Below, in pieces: positions 1-5,774 of a stretch of DNA of 7,319 bases. Position 1 is the stretch's first letter. Each line of letters opens with the position of its first letter. The stretch spans positions 1-7,319 of the forward strand of contig JAQBVK010000120.1 in the NCBI GenBank assembly GCA_027623585.1, in the 5' to 3' direction. This stretch comes from Planctomycetota bacterium. Its GTDB lineage: Bacteria > Planctomycetota > UBA1135. The notes under the pieces were generated by a model. It did not search any database, was not told where the DNA came from, and saw only the letters and a list, made by a program, of their open reading frames with translations. The position numbers and the translations under genes were made by a program.

Positions 1-1447
1 CGTGCGCGCCCGCGATCAAGACGGGAAGCGTGACCACGAGTCCGGCTCCGATCGGCAAGGTCGTGACGCTTTCCTGATCCAGCGTGACGCCATCGAGGTC
101 CACCACGATCTGTCCGGCCGCGTACGCGCCCGCCGCATCGACGAAGCCGCTGGTGGCCGCCGCCGTGATCGTGACCTCCTGGTCTTCGACTCCGGCCTCC
201 AGCAGACCCGTGGCGGTGCCGCCGAGATCGTTGTCGTAGATCGGCGTCGTGTTGACGATGCCGCCCAGCACGGCCGGACCGCCGTCGAACCAGCAGTAGC
301 GCGCGAACAGCGTCTGCACTTGGTCGAGGTCGAGCGTGAAATCGGTGACGAATCCGGTGAAGGTGTTCAGGCAGGCGACGCCGCCTTCGGAGTTCCCTCC
401 AAAGTTCGGATCCGCGTTGCGCTCGCCGGTGGTGGGCTGCGTGACGTCGAGGATCACTCCCGCGACGAGGCCGCTGAAAACGTTGCCGAAGAAGTCCGAG
501 ATGACGTCGGCAATCGATATGCCGTTGTTGAGGGCCAGGATTTCAACCGCCACGTCGAAGCCATTGACCTCGTTGAACTCGATGCGCGAGGTCACGCGTC
601 CGCCGGAGTTGGCTCCGCCGCGCAGGGCTTCGAGCAAGAAGCCGGTGTCCACCGCCGGACTGGCGCCGGTTGCCATGTTCCCGCGGATCGTGGCGCCTAC
701 GGTCGAGAGGTTGCCGCTGCCGGCGCCTTCTGCGCGCAGATGCAGGGCAGTCGACGAACCCGAGATCTCGTTCCCTGCCGCGACGAAACCGGTACCGATC
801 GCGCCGTCTCCGGCGGCGTGCAACAGCATGCCCACGTTGAACACGCCGAGGATCTCGCAGCTCTCGACGCCGCCGTCGGCCAAGGTGGTGCCGTCGGAAA
901 CAGTGATTGAAATCGCGACGTTTGCGGCCGTGGCGGCGAAGTTGCACTCACTCAGCGTCAGCTTCTGCCCCGCACTTCCCGAGGAAAGCGTCGCGCTGAA
1001 ACCGGTCGCCGTGGGCGTGAACGTGCAACCCGAAAGAATCAGGCCATCCACTGCGCGGCCGGCCGTCACCGCAAAGCAGGTCGACGCGTCGGTCATCGAC
1101 ACGCCGCTCAACTCCGTGTCTGCGGTGATGTCTTCGGCAAGGTTGAACAGAGTGGCGGTGCCGTTGCCGTCGAAGACCGGCAGGCCGCCGAGCGCGCTGA
1201 CGCGGACCCCGTCGCGTAATCCGATCGGAAAAGTCTCGAAGGTCGAGTAGGTCCCCTCCGAGAGGAACACGTTGTCGTTGGGGGCGGCCACGCTCAGCGC
1301 ATGCGTGAGCGATCGAAAGGCCTGACCCGGCAACTGCCCCGTATTGACGTCGCTGCCCGTGGTCGGGTTGACGTACCAAGCATTCTGGGCAGTGCCGGAA
1401 GCGGCGAACAGGGCGCAGGCAAGGGCGACGGTGAGAAGGCGCTTCAT
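1..1447 (-). CDS. Secreted DUF1565-type parallel beta-helix protein, 3' end cut by the window
   Basis: The frame is open from ATG at 1447 to base 1 with no stop, giving 482 residues of a longer protein. Residues 1-20 are a signal peptide: positive MKR start, hydrophobic core, and a GTA|Q cleavage site. Residues about 23-68 (AWYVNPTTGSD, then AFRSLTHAL and FLSEGTYS) match the start of DUF1565 domains, where a WYV-x-P-x-x-G-x-D segment precedes a right-handed beta-helix. Residues about 70-400 are Gly/Thr/Asn/Ser-rich, with short strand-like stretches and scattered cysteines, as in beta-helix or pectate-lyase-like folds. The last ~70 visible residues (from about GVEDQEVTITA) resemble an IPT/TIG immunoglobulin-like module; this is a weaker call. 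No catalytic residues are recognisable. Such proteins are exported and may bind or cleave polysaccharide or act as surface adhesins, but the function is unknown. No good Shine-Dalgarno site precedes the ATG. It lies 83 bases downstream of gpmI on the same strand, with no evident functional link. Confidence 0.85.
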   Translation of the reverse strand, partial: MKRLLTVALACALFAASGTAQNAWYVNPTTGSDVNTGQLPGQAFRSLTHALSVAAPNDNVFLSEGTYSTFETFPIGLRDGVRVSALGGLPVFDGNGTATLFNLAEDITADTELSGVSMTDASTCFAVTAGRAVDGLILSGCTFTPTATGFSATLSSGSAGQKLTLSECNFAATAANVAISITVSDGTTLADGGVESCEILGVFNVGMLLHAAGDGAIGTGFVAAGNEISGSSTALHLRAEGAGSGNLSTVGATIRGNMATGASPAVDTGFLLEALRGGANSGGRVTSRIEFNEVNGFDVAVEILALNNGISIADVISDFFGNVFSGLVAGVILDVTQPTTGERNADPNFGGNSEGGVACLNTFTGFVTDFTLDLDQVQTLFARYCWFDGGPAVLGGIVNTTPIYDNDLGGTATGLLEAGVEDQEVTITAAATSGFVDAAGAYAAGQIVVDLDGVTLDQESVTTLPIGAGLVVTLPVLIAGAH

Positions 1448-1530
1448 GACGGAATCCGGGCCCCCATGGCACGGGAGCCTGCCCCCTCTCCTCGGCTCTC
1501 AGAGCCCAAAACTTGCTTTCTGCCGGCCGC

Positions 1531-3075
1531 TCAGGAGGCCAGCATCGACGCGCCGTCCATTTCGGGCGGCTGGCTCAACCCCATCGCCTGAATCAAGGTC
1601 GGGGCGACGTCGGCCAGAATCCCGATCTCGCGCAGCCGAGCTCCTCGGAAACGCTCCCCGATCAGCAGGAAGGGCACCGGGTTGGTGGTGTGGGCGGTGT
1701 GCGGCTGCTTGCTCACCGGATCCCACATCTGCTCCGAGTTGCCGTGGTCGGCGGTGATCGCGACGGTGCCGCCACGCGCGAGCGCGAGCGCGACGATGCG
1801 TCCGAGGCTCTCGTCCACCGCGCGCACCGCGGCTTCGGCGGCGGACTGCACACCGGTGTGGCCGACCATGTCGGCGTTCGCGAAATTCACCACGTAGAGA
1901 TCGGTCTCGCCGGCTTCCAGCCGCTTGCACACTTCGTCGGTGACGCCGGGCGCGCTCATCTCCGGTTTCAGGTCGTAGGTCGGCACCTTGGGTGAAGGCA
2001 CCATTACGCGCTCCTCACCGGGATAGACCGCTTCGCGCCCACCATTGAAGAAGTAGGTCACGTGCGCGTACTTCTCGGTTTCGGCGCAGCGCACTTGACG
2101 CATCCCGCGCGCTGCCACGAGTTCGCCGAACATCGAGCGCAGTTGCTCGGGTGGATAGGCCACGGCGCAGGCGAAGTCCTTGCGGTACTGCGTCATCGTG
2201 ACGTAGTGCAGCTTCGGCACGACGCCGCGCTGGAAGGCGCGCGCGTCGAAGGCGGCGCCGCCGAGCAGCGCATCGCTGATCTGGCGCACGCGGTCGGCGC
2301 GGAAGTTGAAGGACAGCAGCGCGTCGCCGGCGGCGAGCGGAAGCGGAGGACCGATGCGCGTGGGCTGGAGAAACTCGTCGGTCTCTCCGCGCGCGAGCCC
2401 GGCCGAGACTGCGGCGCGGGCAGATTCGGCTGCGAAGGGCGCGCTGGAGTGGACGAGCAGATCCCAGAAGCGCTGAGTTCGCTCCCAGTTCTGGTCGCGA
2501 TCCATCGCAAAATAGCGGCCACAGAGCGTGGCGATGCGTCCGCCTTCGCGCGCGAGCACGGCTTCGAGCCGTTCGAGATAGCCCTGCGAGGACGAGGGCG
2601 GCGTGTCACGGCCGTCGAGCAAAGCATGGAAGAGCACGCGTTCGCCCGGCAAGCCCATGCGCTTGGCCAAAGCAAGCAGTGCCGCGTAGTGGTCTTCCGA
2701 AGCGTGCACTCCGCCGTCGCCGAGCAGGCCGAACAAGTGGAGGCGGCCGCCGGTCTGGAGCGCGTGGTCCACGGCGCCGCGCAGCGCGCCATTCGCGGCA
2801 AACTCGCCGTTTGCGATCGCTTGATCGATGCGCGTGATGGTCTGCTGGACGATGCGCCCGGCACCAAGGTTGGTGTGGCCGACCTCGCTGTTGCCCATCA
2901 GCCCGAGCGGTAAGCCGACTTCATGTCCGCTCGCGGAGAGCAGGGCATGCGGCCACTTCTCCCACCACTCCAGGAAGCGGTGCGCGGGCGCGCGCGTGAT
3001 CGCGTTCCAATCGCGGTCAGGGGCGTGGCCCCAGCCGTCGAGGACGATCAGCAGCGTGGGCGCGCGGGTGGACAT
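1531..3075 (-). CDS. gpmI: 2,3-bisphosphoglycerate-independent phosphoglycerate mutase
   Basis: This 514-residue cytoplasmic enzyme interconverts 3-phosphoglycerate and 2-phosphoglycerate in glycolysis and gluconeogenesis. It uses two Mn2+ ions and a phosphoserine intermediate. Length and motif order fit the alkaline-phosphatase-superfamily iPGM family of about 510 residues. D13 sits in LIVLDGWG and the nucleophile S63 in MGNSEVGHTNLG. The phosphoglycerate-binding segment LDGRDTPPSSS and the motif FNFRADRVRQ follow. The C-terminal metal ligands are D402 and H406 (NADMVGHTG), D443 and H444 (TADHGNSEQ), and H462 (PHTAHTTNP). All expected ligands are present, so it should be active. The ATG at 3075 puts LIVLDGWG at the usual distance from the N-terminus. 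No close Shine-Dalgarno site is present; the nearest GGAGG is over 20 bases upstream, inside a hairpin. It is divergent from the M48 gene. Confidence 0.98.
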   Translation of the reverse strand: MSTRAPTLLIVLDGWGHAPDRDWNAITRAPAHRFLEWWEKWPHALLSASGHEVGLPLGLMGNSEVGHTNLGAGRIVQQTITRIDQAIANGEFAANGALRGAVDHALQTGGRLHLFGLLGDGGVHASEDHYAALLALAKRMGLPGERVLFHALLDGRDTPPSSSQGYLERLEAVLAREGGRIATLCGRYFAMDRDQNWERTQRFWDLLVHSSAPFAAESARAAVSAGLARGETDEFLQPTRIGPPLPLAAGDALLSFNFRADRVRQISDALLGGAAFDARAFQRGVVPKLHYVTMTQYRKDFACAVAYPPEQLRSMFGELVAARGMRQVRCAETEKYAHVTYFFNGGREAVYPGEERVMVPSPKVPTYDLKPEMSAPGVTDEVCKRLEAGETDLYVVNFANADMVGHTGVQSAAEAAVRAVDESLGRIVALALARGGTVAITADHGNSEQMWDPVSKQPHTAHTTNPVPFLLIGERFRGARLREIGILADVAPTLIQAMGLSQPPEMDGASMLAS

Positions 3076-3088
3076 CGGCCAGAATTCG

Positions 3089-3108
3089 CCGGAGGAACCT
3101 CCCTCCGG
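3089..3108. promoter_or_regulatory. Hairpin in the gpmI / M48 divergent spacer
   Basis: The 55-base spacer between the two divergent starts contains a perfect 7-bp inverted repeat: CCGGAGG (3089-3095) pairs with CCTCCGG (3102-3108) around a 6-base loop. A second pairing, GGAGG-AA-CCTCC (3091-3102), is possible with the same bases. On the minus strand it would fall in the gpmI leader and would hide the only GGAGG sequences there. It could be an operator, an mRNA leader hairpin, or chance in GC-rich DNA. The role is an inference; only the symmetry is seen. Confidence 0.35.
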
Positions 3109-3115
3109 AGCGTAT

Positions 3116-3121
3116 TACGAT
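3116..3121 (+). promoter_or_regulatory. Candidate -10 box for the M48 gene (leaderless type)
   Basis: TACGAT fits the TANNNT -10 pattern and ends exactly 9 bases before the ATG at 3131. Transcription would then begin at or within a few bases of the start codon. No Shine-Dalgarno sequence lies between them, and no good -35 box is visible. The same spacing is seen before the next gene, which raises confidence modestly. Confidence 0.35.
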
Positions 3122-3130
3122 AGCGAAGCC

Positions 3131-3931
3131 ATGAAGATCCTCGCCGCCCTGTTCGTCGCCATCACGCTGCTTGCGTGCAGCACCACGCCGACCGGCCGTT
3201 CTCAGCTCAACTTCATGTCCGCGGCGCAGGAAATGCGCTTGGGAGCGGATGCTTACGGAGAGATGCTGGCTGATGAGAAGTTGATCACTTCAGGACCGCA
3301 GTACCAAATGGTGCAGCGCATCGGCAAGCGCATCGCGCAATCCGCGAAGGACCTTTATCCGGACAGCGATGCGAAGGACTTCCTTTGGGAGTTCTCGCTG
3401 ATCGACGATCCGCAGATGGTCAACGCATGGGCGCTGCCCGGCGGCAAATGCGCCGTGTATACCGGCCTGCTCCCGATCACGCAGGATGAGGACAGCCTGG
3501 CGGCGGTCATGGGCCACGAGGTCGCGCATGCAATCCTCCACCACGGCGCTGAACGGATGTCCCACAGCATGGTGCTGCAGGGCGCGCTGATCGGGGCTTC
3601 CTTCTCCATGCGCAAGATGGACGCCGACGAGCGCGGCGGAATCATGGCCGCGCTCGGCGTCGGCACCACGGTCGGCATCATGCTGCCGTTCTCGCGCTCG
3701 CATGAGTCGGAGGCCGACGAGATCGGTCTCTACATGGCGGCCAACGCCGGCTACGATCCGCAAGCGGCCGTCGGACTTTGGCAAAGGATGGGCGCGCTCG
3801 GCGGCGAGAAGCCGCCGGAGTGGCTGTCGACCCACCCGAGCGAGGAAACGCGCATCGGACGTCTCAACGACGCCATGCCGGAAGCGCTCGAGCTCTATCA
3901 GAAGGCGCTGAAGCGCGGCAACCGCCGCTGA
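3131..3931 (+). CDS. M48-family zinc metallopeptidase lipoprotein
   Basis: This 266-residue protein is probably a periplasm-facing, lipid-anchored zinc endopeptidase involved in envelope protein quality control, like E. coli LoiP and YcaL. Residues 1-15 are a lipoprotein signal, and the lipobox LLAC puts the lipidated cysteine at C16. The zinc site is HEVAH, with H129 and H133 as ligands and E130 as catalytic base. The third ligand is E192 in HESEADEIG, with D196 completing the family ExxxD pattern. Between them lies a glycine-rich hydrophobic stretch (about 148-186) typical of the family. H235 in STHPSEETRI matches the conserved HPS segment after the active site. There is no TPR domain, so it is not BepA-like in architecture. 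Its length is normal for single-domain M48 lipoproteins. The ATG at 3131 is chosen because it directly precedes the signal peptide. The ROK kinase gene follows 50 bases downstream on the same strand. The natural substrate is unknown. Confidence 0.93.
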   Translation: MKILAALFVAITLLACSTTPTGRSQLNFMSAAQEMRLGADAYGEMLADEKLITSGPQYQMVQRIGKRIAQSAKDLYPDSDAKDFLWEFSLIDDPQMVNAWALPGGKCAVYTGLLPITQDEDSLAAVMGHEVAHAILHHGAERMSHSMVLQGALIGASFSMRKMDADERGGIMAALGVGTTVGIMLPFSRSHESEADEIGLYMAANAGYDPQAAVGLWQRMGALGGEKPPEWLSTHPSEETRIGRLNDAMPEALELYQKALKRGNRR

Positions 3932-3943
3932 TCTGGCCGAGCA

Positions 3944-3972
3944 TTCAGCAGCCGGCTAGCGGGGCCTATGAT
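3944..3972 (+). promoter_or_regulatory. Candidate promoter for the ROK kinase gene (leaderless type)
   Basis: TATGAT at 3967-3972 matches five of six bases of the sigma-70 -10 consensus and ends exactly 9 bases before the ATG at 3982. TTCAGC at 3944-3949 lies 17 bases upstream and is a weak -35 candidate. No Shine-Dalgarno site is present, so a transcript starting at or next to the start codon is plausible. It would let the kinase be transcribed separately from the M48 gene. Confidence 0.45.
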
Positions 3973-3981
3973 GCGCGCGTG

Positions 3982-4863
3982 ATGGACGGCGCGCGCGTAG
4001 GCGTGGATCTCGGCGGAACTTCCGCCAAGGTCGGCTTGGTGCGCGACGGCCAGCTTGAGCGGCGCGCGCAGGTTCCGAATCCGCACGACTTCGACGCCTG
4101 CGTGCGGTCCATCGCGAGCGCGACGCGCGAGGTCTGTGACGGCGCGACTCCCGGTTTCGTCGGGATCGGTCTGCCCGGGGTCATCGACGGCGCGCAACGC
4201 GTGATCCTCGACGCGCCCAACCTCCCCTTCCTCGTCGGCCGCGATCTCGCGGAAGCGATGGAGCGCGCGCTCGTCACCGAAGTGCGGCTAGAAAACGATG
4301 CCAACGTCGCCGCGCTCGGCGAAGCCCGCCACGGCGCCGGCAAGGAACATCCCGACTTCCTGCTCGCGACGCTCGGCACCGGGATCGGGGGCGGAATCAT
4401 GTTCGGCGGCGAACTCTGGCGTGGTCCAGGCGGCATGGCGGGCGAATTCGGTCACATTCGCGTGGGACATGATCGTCGGTGCGGCTGCGGCGGGACGGGT
4501 TGCCTCGAAGCCATCGCCAGCGCGCTCGCGATGGAGCGGCTCGGCGCAGAGACCTTTGGCGAATCCATTCCGCTCGCCATTCTTGCCGAACGCGCACGCG
4601 GCGCAACTCCCGACGCGCGCGCACGCGAAGTCTTCCGGCTCGCTGGCGAGGCGCTGGGCGAGGCTCTCGCCACGGTGGCGCTGTTGCTGGACTTGCGCGT
4701 CTTCTTGTTCGGCGGCGGCGGCGCGCCCGTGCTCGACCTGCTCGAACCGCATGCGCTCACGGTGCTCGACCGGCGCGCCTTCGGACGCAGCGCCGCAGAC
4801 TTCCGTCTGCTGCGCGCCAGCCTCGGCAACGACGCCGGCGTGCTCGGCGCGGCGATGCTCTAA
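3982..4863 (+). CDS. ROK-family sugar kinase, probable glucokinase
   Basis: This 293-residue cytoplasmic enzyme should use ATP to phosphorylate a hexose or amino sugar. The ATP phosphate-binding motif DLGGTSAKVG is at residues 9-18 and a second, GTGIGGG, at 132-138. The catalytic base is D106 in ENDANVAALGE. The sugar-contact and zinc-site segment GEFGHIRV places H158, followed by C167, C169 and C174 in the ROK signature CGCGGTGCLEA. There is no N-terminal helix-turn-helix, so it is a kinase and not a ROK repressor. Its length is slightly under the usual 300-320. Substrate cannot be fixed from sequence: glucose is most likely, but fructose, N-acetylglucosamine and N-acetylmannosamine kinases share these motifs. 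The start is ATG 3982; GTG 3979 in frame would add one residue. No Shine-Dalgarno site is seen and a TATGAT box lies just upstream. Together with gpmI across the M48 gene it hints at sugar catabolism, but the two are on opposite strands. Confidence 0.92.
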   Translation: MDGARVGVDLGGTSAKVGLVRDGQLERRAQVPNPHDFDACVRSIASATREVCDGATPGFVGIGLPGVIDGAQRVILDAPNLPFLVGRDLAEAMERALVTEVRLENDANVAALGEARHGAGKEHPDFLLATLGTGIGGGIMFGGELWRGPGGMAGEFGHIRVGHDRRCGCGGTGCLEAIASALAMERLGAETFGESIPLAILAERARGATPDARAREVFRLAGEALGEALATVALLLDLRVFLFGGGGAPVLDLLEPHALTVLDRRAFGRSAADFRLLRASLGNDAGVLGAAML

Positions 4864-4867
4864 CGGA

Positions 4868-4905
4868 ATCAGGGGCGAAGGCCCTTGCGGATCTTCGCCC
4901 CTGAT
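4868..4905. terminator. Hairpin between convergent genes, probable bidirectional terminator
   Basis: A perfect 13-bp inverted repeat, ATCAGGGGCGAAG (4868-4880) and CTTCGCCCCTGAT (4893-4905), encloses a 12-base loop. It begins four bases after the kinase stop codon and ends 16 bases before the stop of the opposing lipoprotein gene. That position is what a shared terminator would occupy. Neither flank has a strong T-run, so classical intrinsic termination is not certain. It could instead act as a 3'-end stabiliser or simply block converging polymerases. Confidence 0.6.
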
Positions 4906-4921
4906 CTGAGATCGTCGCGAG

Positions 4922-5113
4922 CTACTCTTGCTCGAGTTCCTTGCGGATGTCAGCGAGCATCTGGTCGGCGTTCTCTTCGGTGACTTCCGTTGCGGCTGCC
5001 GCGGCGGCTTCCTCGGCGCTCATGACCGTGTCCGCCGGATCGGCGGCAGCGGAGTCCGAGCAGGACACTGCGGCGAAGGCAGCAAGGATCAGAAGGGACG
5101 AGATTTTGTTCAC
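4922..5113 (-). CDS. Small acidic lipoprotein, 63 residues, function unknown
   Basis: I do not recognise a named family. Translation from GTG at 5113 gives a lipoprotein signal (VNKISSLLILAAFAAVSC) with the lipidated cysteine at C18. A short Ser/Ala/Asp linker and a run of six alanines (36-41) follow, then an acidic amphipathic tail, NADQMLADIRKELEQE (48-63). The mature protein is about 46 residues, negatively charged and probably helical at its end. The GTG start is supported by AAAGGAG 10 bases upstream and by the lipobox sitting at the right distance. In-frame sequence upstream of 5113 belongs to the neighbouring gene read in another frame, so longer starts are rejected. The start overlaps the stop of the upstream gene by four bases (GTGA), which implies translational coupling. 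It should sit in the membrane facing the periplasm. Since its partner is strongly basic, charge pairing with it is possible but speculative. Confidence 0.8.
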   Translation of the reverse strand: MNKISSLLILAAFAAVSCSDSAAADPADTVMSAEEAAAAAATEVTEENADQMLADIRKELEQE

Positions 5114-5739
5114 GGCTTGGCTTCTCCTTTCACTTTTTGCTTGGCTTTCTCTTTCATCTCGTCGGTCTTTTCTTTCTTGTCTTTGGCGTTCTCCTTGGTC
5201 TTCTTGTCGACTGCGGAGCCCGTTTCTTTCTGCTTGTCCTTCGCGGCCTTCACCACGCCGGCGCCGGAGCGCTCTTTGGATCGGGTCTCGATCCAAGCCA
5301 GGGCGGCAGTGACTTGCTCGTCGCCGTGCTTGGTACGGAGTTCGGCAAGGCGCGCCGTGTGATGCCCGTCGTTCTTGAGAACCAACTCTTCAGCCTGCTG
5401 ACTGAGCTTCTCGTTGTTCTTCTCAGCGGCGATCTGCTTGATGCGTTCGAGCTGAGCGCAACGCTTGACGTAGCGCGCCTGCTCGAAGGCGACCGGCTCG
5501 AGCACTTCGCGGTTGTCGCGGGCGTGGCTGCCACGCTTGGCTGCTTCACCTGCCGGTTCGGCCTGTTCAGCCTTTTCGCCAGCCTGCTTCGCCGTCTTCT
5601 CGGCAGTCTTGGCTGCTTCAGCCTGGACCGGCTTGGCGCCAGGAGGGCCGTCTTGGAGCGGTTGAGCGGCCGTGGCCGTGGCGGTTAGGAGCAGGGCTGT
5701 TCCCACACCAAAAAGTAGAGGGGGAATCATTTTCATCAT
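5110..5739 (-). CDS. Exported Lys/Ala/Glu-rich helical protein, function unknown
   Basis: The protein is 209 residues from ATG 5739. ATG 5736 and 5730 are also possible, and a TTG at 5766 is unlikely because it would extend the signal peptide. Residues 1-25 are a signal peptide (hydrophobic PPLLFGVGTALLL, cleavage near TAA|Q). Residues about 33-70 are an Ala/Lys/Glu low-complexity stretch. Residues about 80-155 are a more complex helical section containing RCAQLERIKQIAAEKNNEKL and a later LAWIETRSK. It has a charged heptad-like pattern suited to a coiled coil. Residues about 160-209 are a highly charged Lys-rich tail with almost no hydrophobic residues. No catalytic motif is visible. The mature protein should be a soluble, elongated or partly disordered basic periplasmic protein. 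It lies 32 bases after the amidohydrolase gene and overlaps the small lipoprotein gene by GTGA. The heavy lysine content makes the opposite strand look hydrophobic and coding by accident. Confidence 0.82.
   Translation of the reverse strand: MMKMIPPLLFGVGTALLLTATATAAQPLQDGPPGAKPVQAEAAKTAEKTAKQAGEKAEQAEPAGEAAKRGSHARDNREVLEPVAFEQARYVKRCAQLERIKQIAAEKNNEKLSQQAEELVLKNDGHHTARLAELRTKHGDEQVTAALAWIETRSKERSGAGVVKAAKDKQKETGSAVDKKTKENAKDKKEKTDEMKEKAKQKVKGEAKP
5124..5130 (-). promoter_or_regulatory. Ribosome binding site for the small lipoprotein gene
   Basis: AAAGGAG on the minus strand lies 10 bases upstream of GTG 5113, inside the 3' end of the upstream gene. It fixes the start of the 63-residue lipoprotein and contrasts with the absence of such sites at most other starts in the window. 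Confidence 0.7.
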
Positions 5740-5765
5740 GCAATTGCGCAAGAATGCGCGTGGCA

Positions 5766-5774
5766 AGAATATCA
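5766..5774 (-). promoter_or_regulatory. Candidate internal extended -10 promoter
   Basis: The minus strand reads TGATATTCT, which fits an extended -10 (TGN then TANNNT). The TGA is also the stop codon of the amidohydrolase gene. A start about seven bases downstream would leave a leader of about 20 bases before ATG 5739. If real, the two exported proteins could be expressed apart from the hydrolase. No -35 box is evident, as is common for extended -10 promoters. Confidence 0.3.

Noticed and set aside
2..1250. Two long plus-strand open frames, 2-910 and 336-1250
   Set aside because: They are antisense to an uninterrupted minus-strand frame with a signal peptide and a recognisable DUF1565 start. 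Their proteins are Arg/Asp/Glu- or Pro/Ser-rich, as GC-rich shadow frames usually are.
1494..1506. Small palindrome GGCTCTCAGAGCC after gpmI as a terminator
   Set aside because: The stem is only 5-6 bp with a tiny loop, and no T-run follows on the minus strand.
2062..2913. Plus-strand frame of 283 residues inside gpmI
   Set aside because: The minus strand encodes a complete iPGM with all catalytic residues, and the plus frame shows no family features.
4922..5296. Longer 124-residue version of the small lipoprotein starting at 5296
   Set aside because: The added N-terminus is Arg/Glu-rich out-of-frame reading of the upstream gene. The GTG at 5113 has a Shine-Dalgarno site and gives a proper lipoprotein signal.
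5137..5688. Plus-strand frame of 183 residues with a hydrophobic, membrane-like start
   Set aside because: It is the complement of lysine and glutamate codons in the Lys-rich exported protein, which read as Leu, Phe and Val on the other strand. The minus frame has a signal peptide and a coupled downstream gene.
5748..5770. 8-base direct repeat GCAAGAAT at 5748-5755 and 5763-5770
   Set aside because: There are only two copies, one partly covering the -10 candidate. It is too short to call an operator or a duplication.
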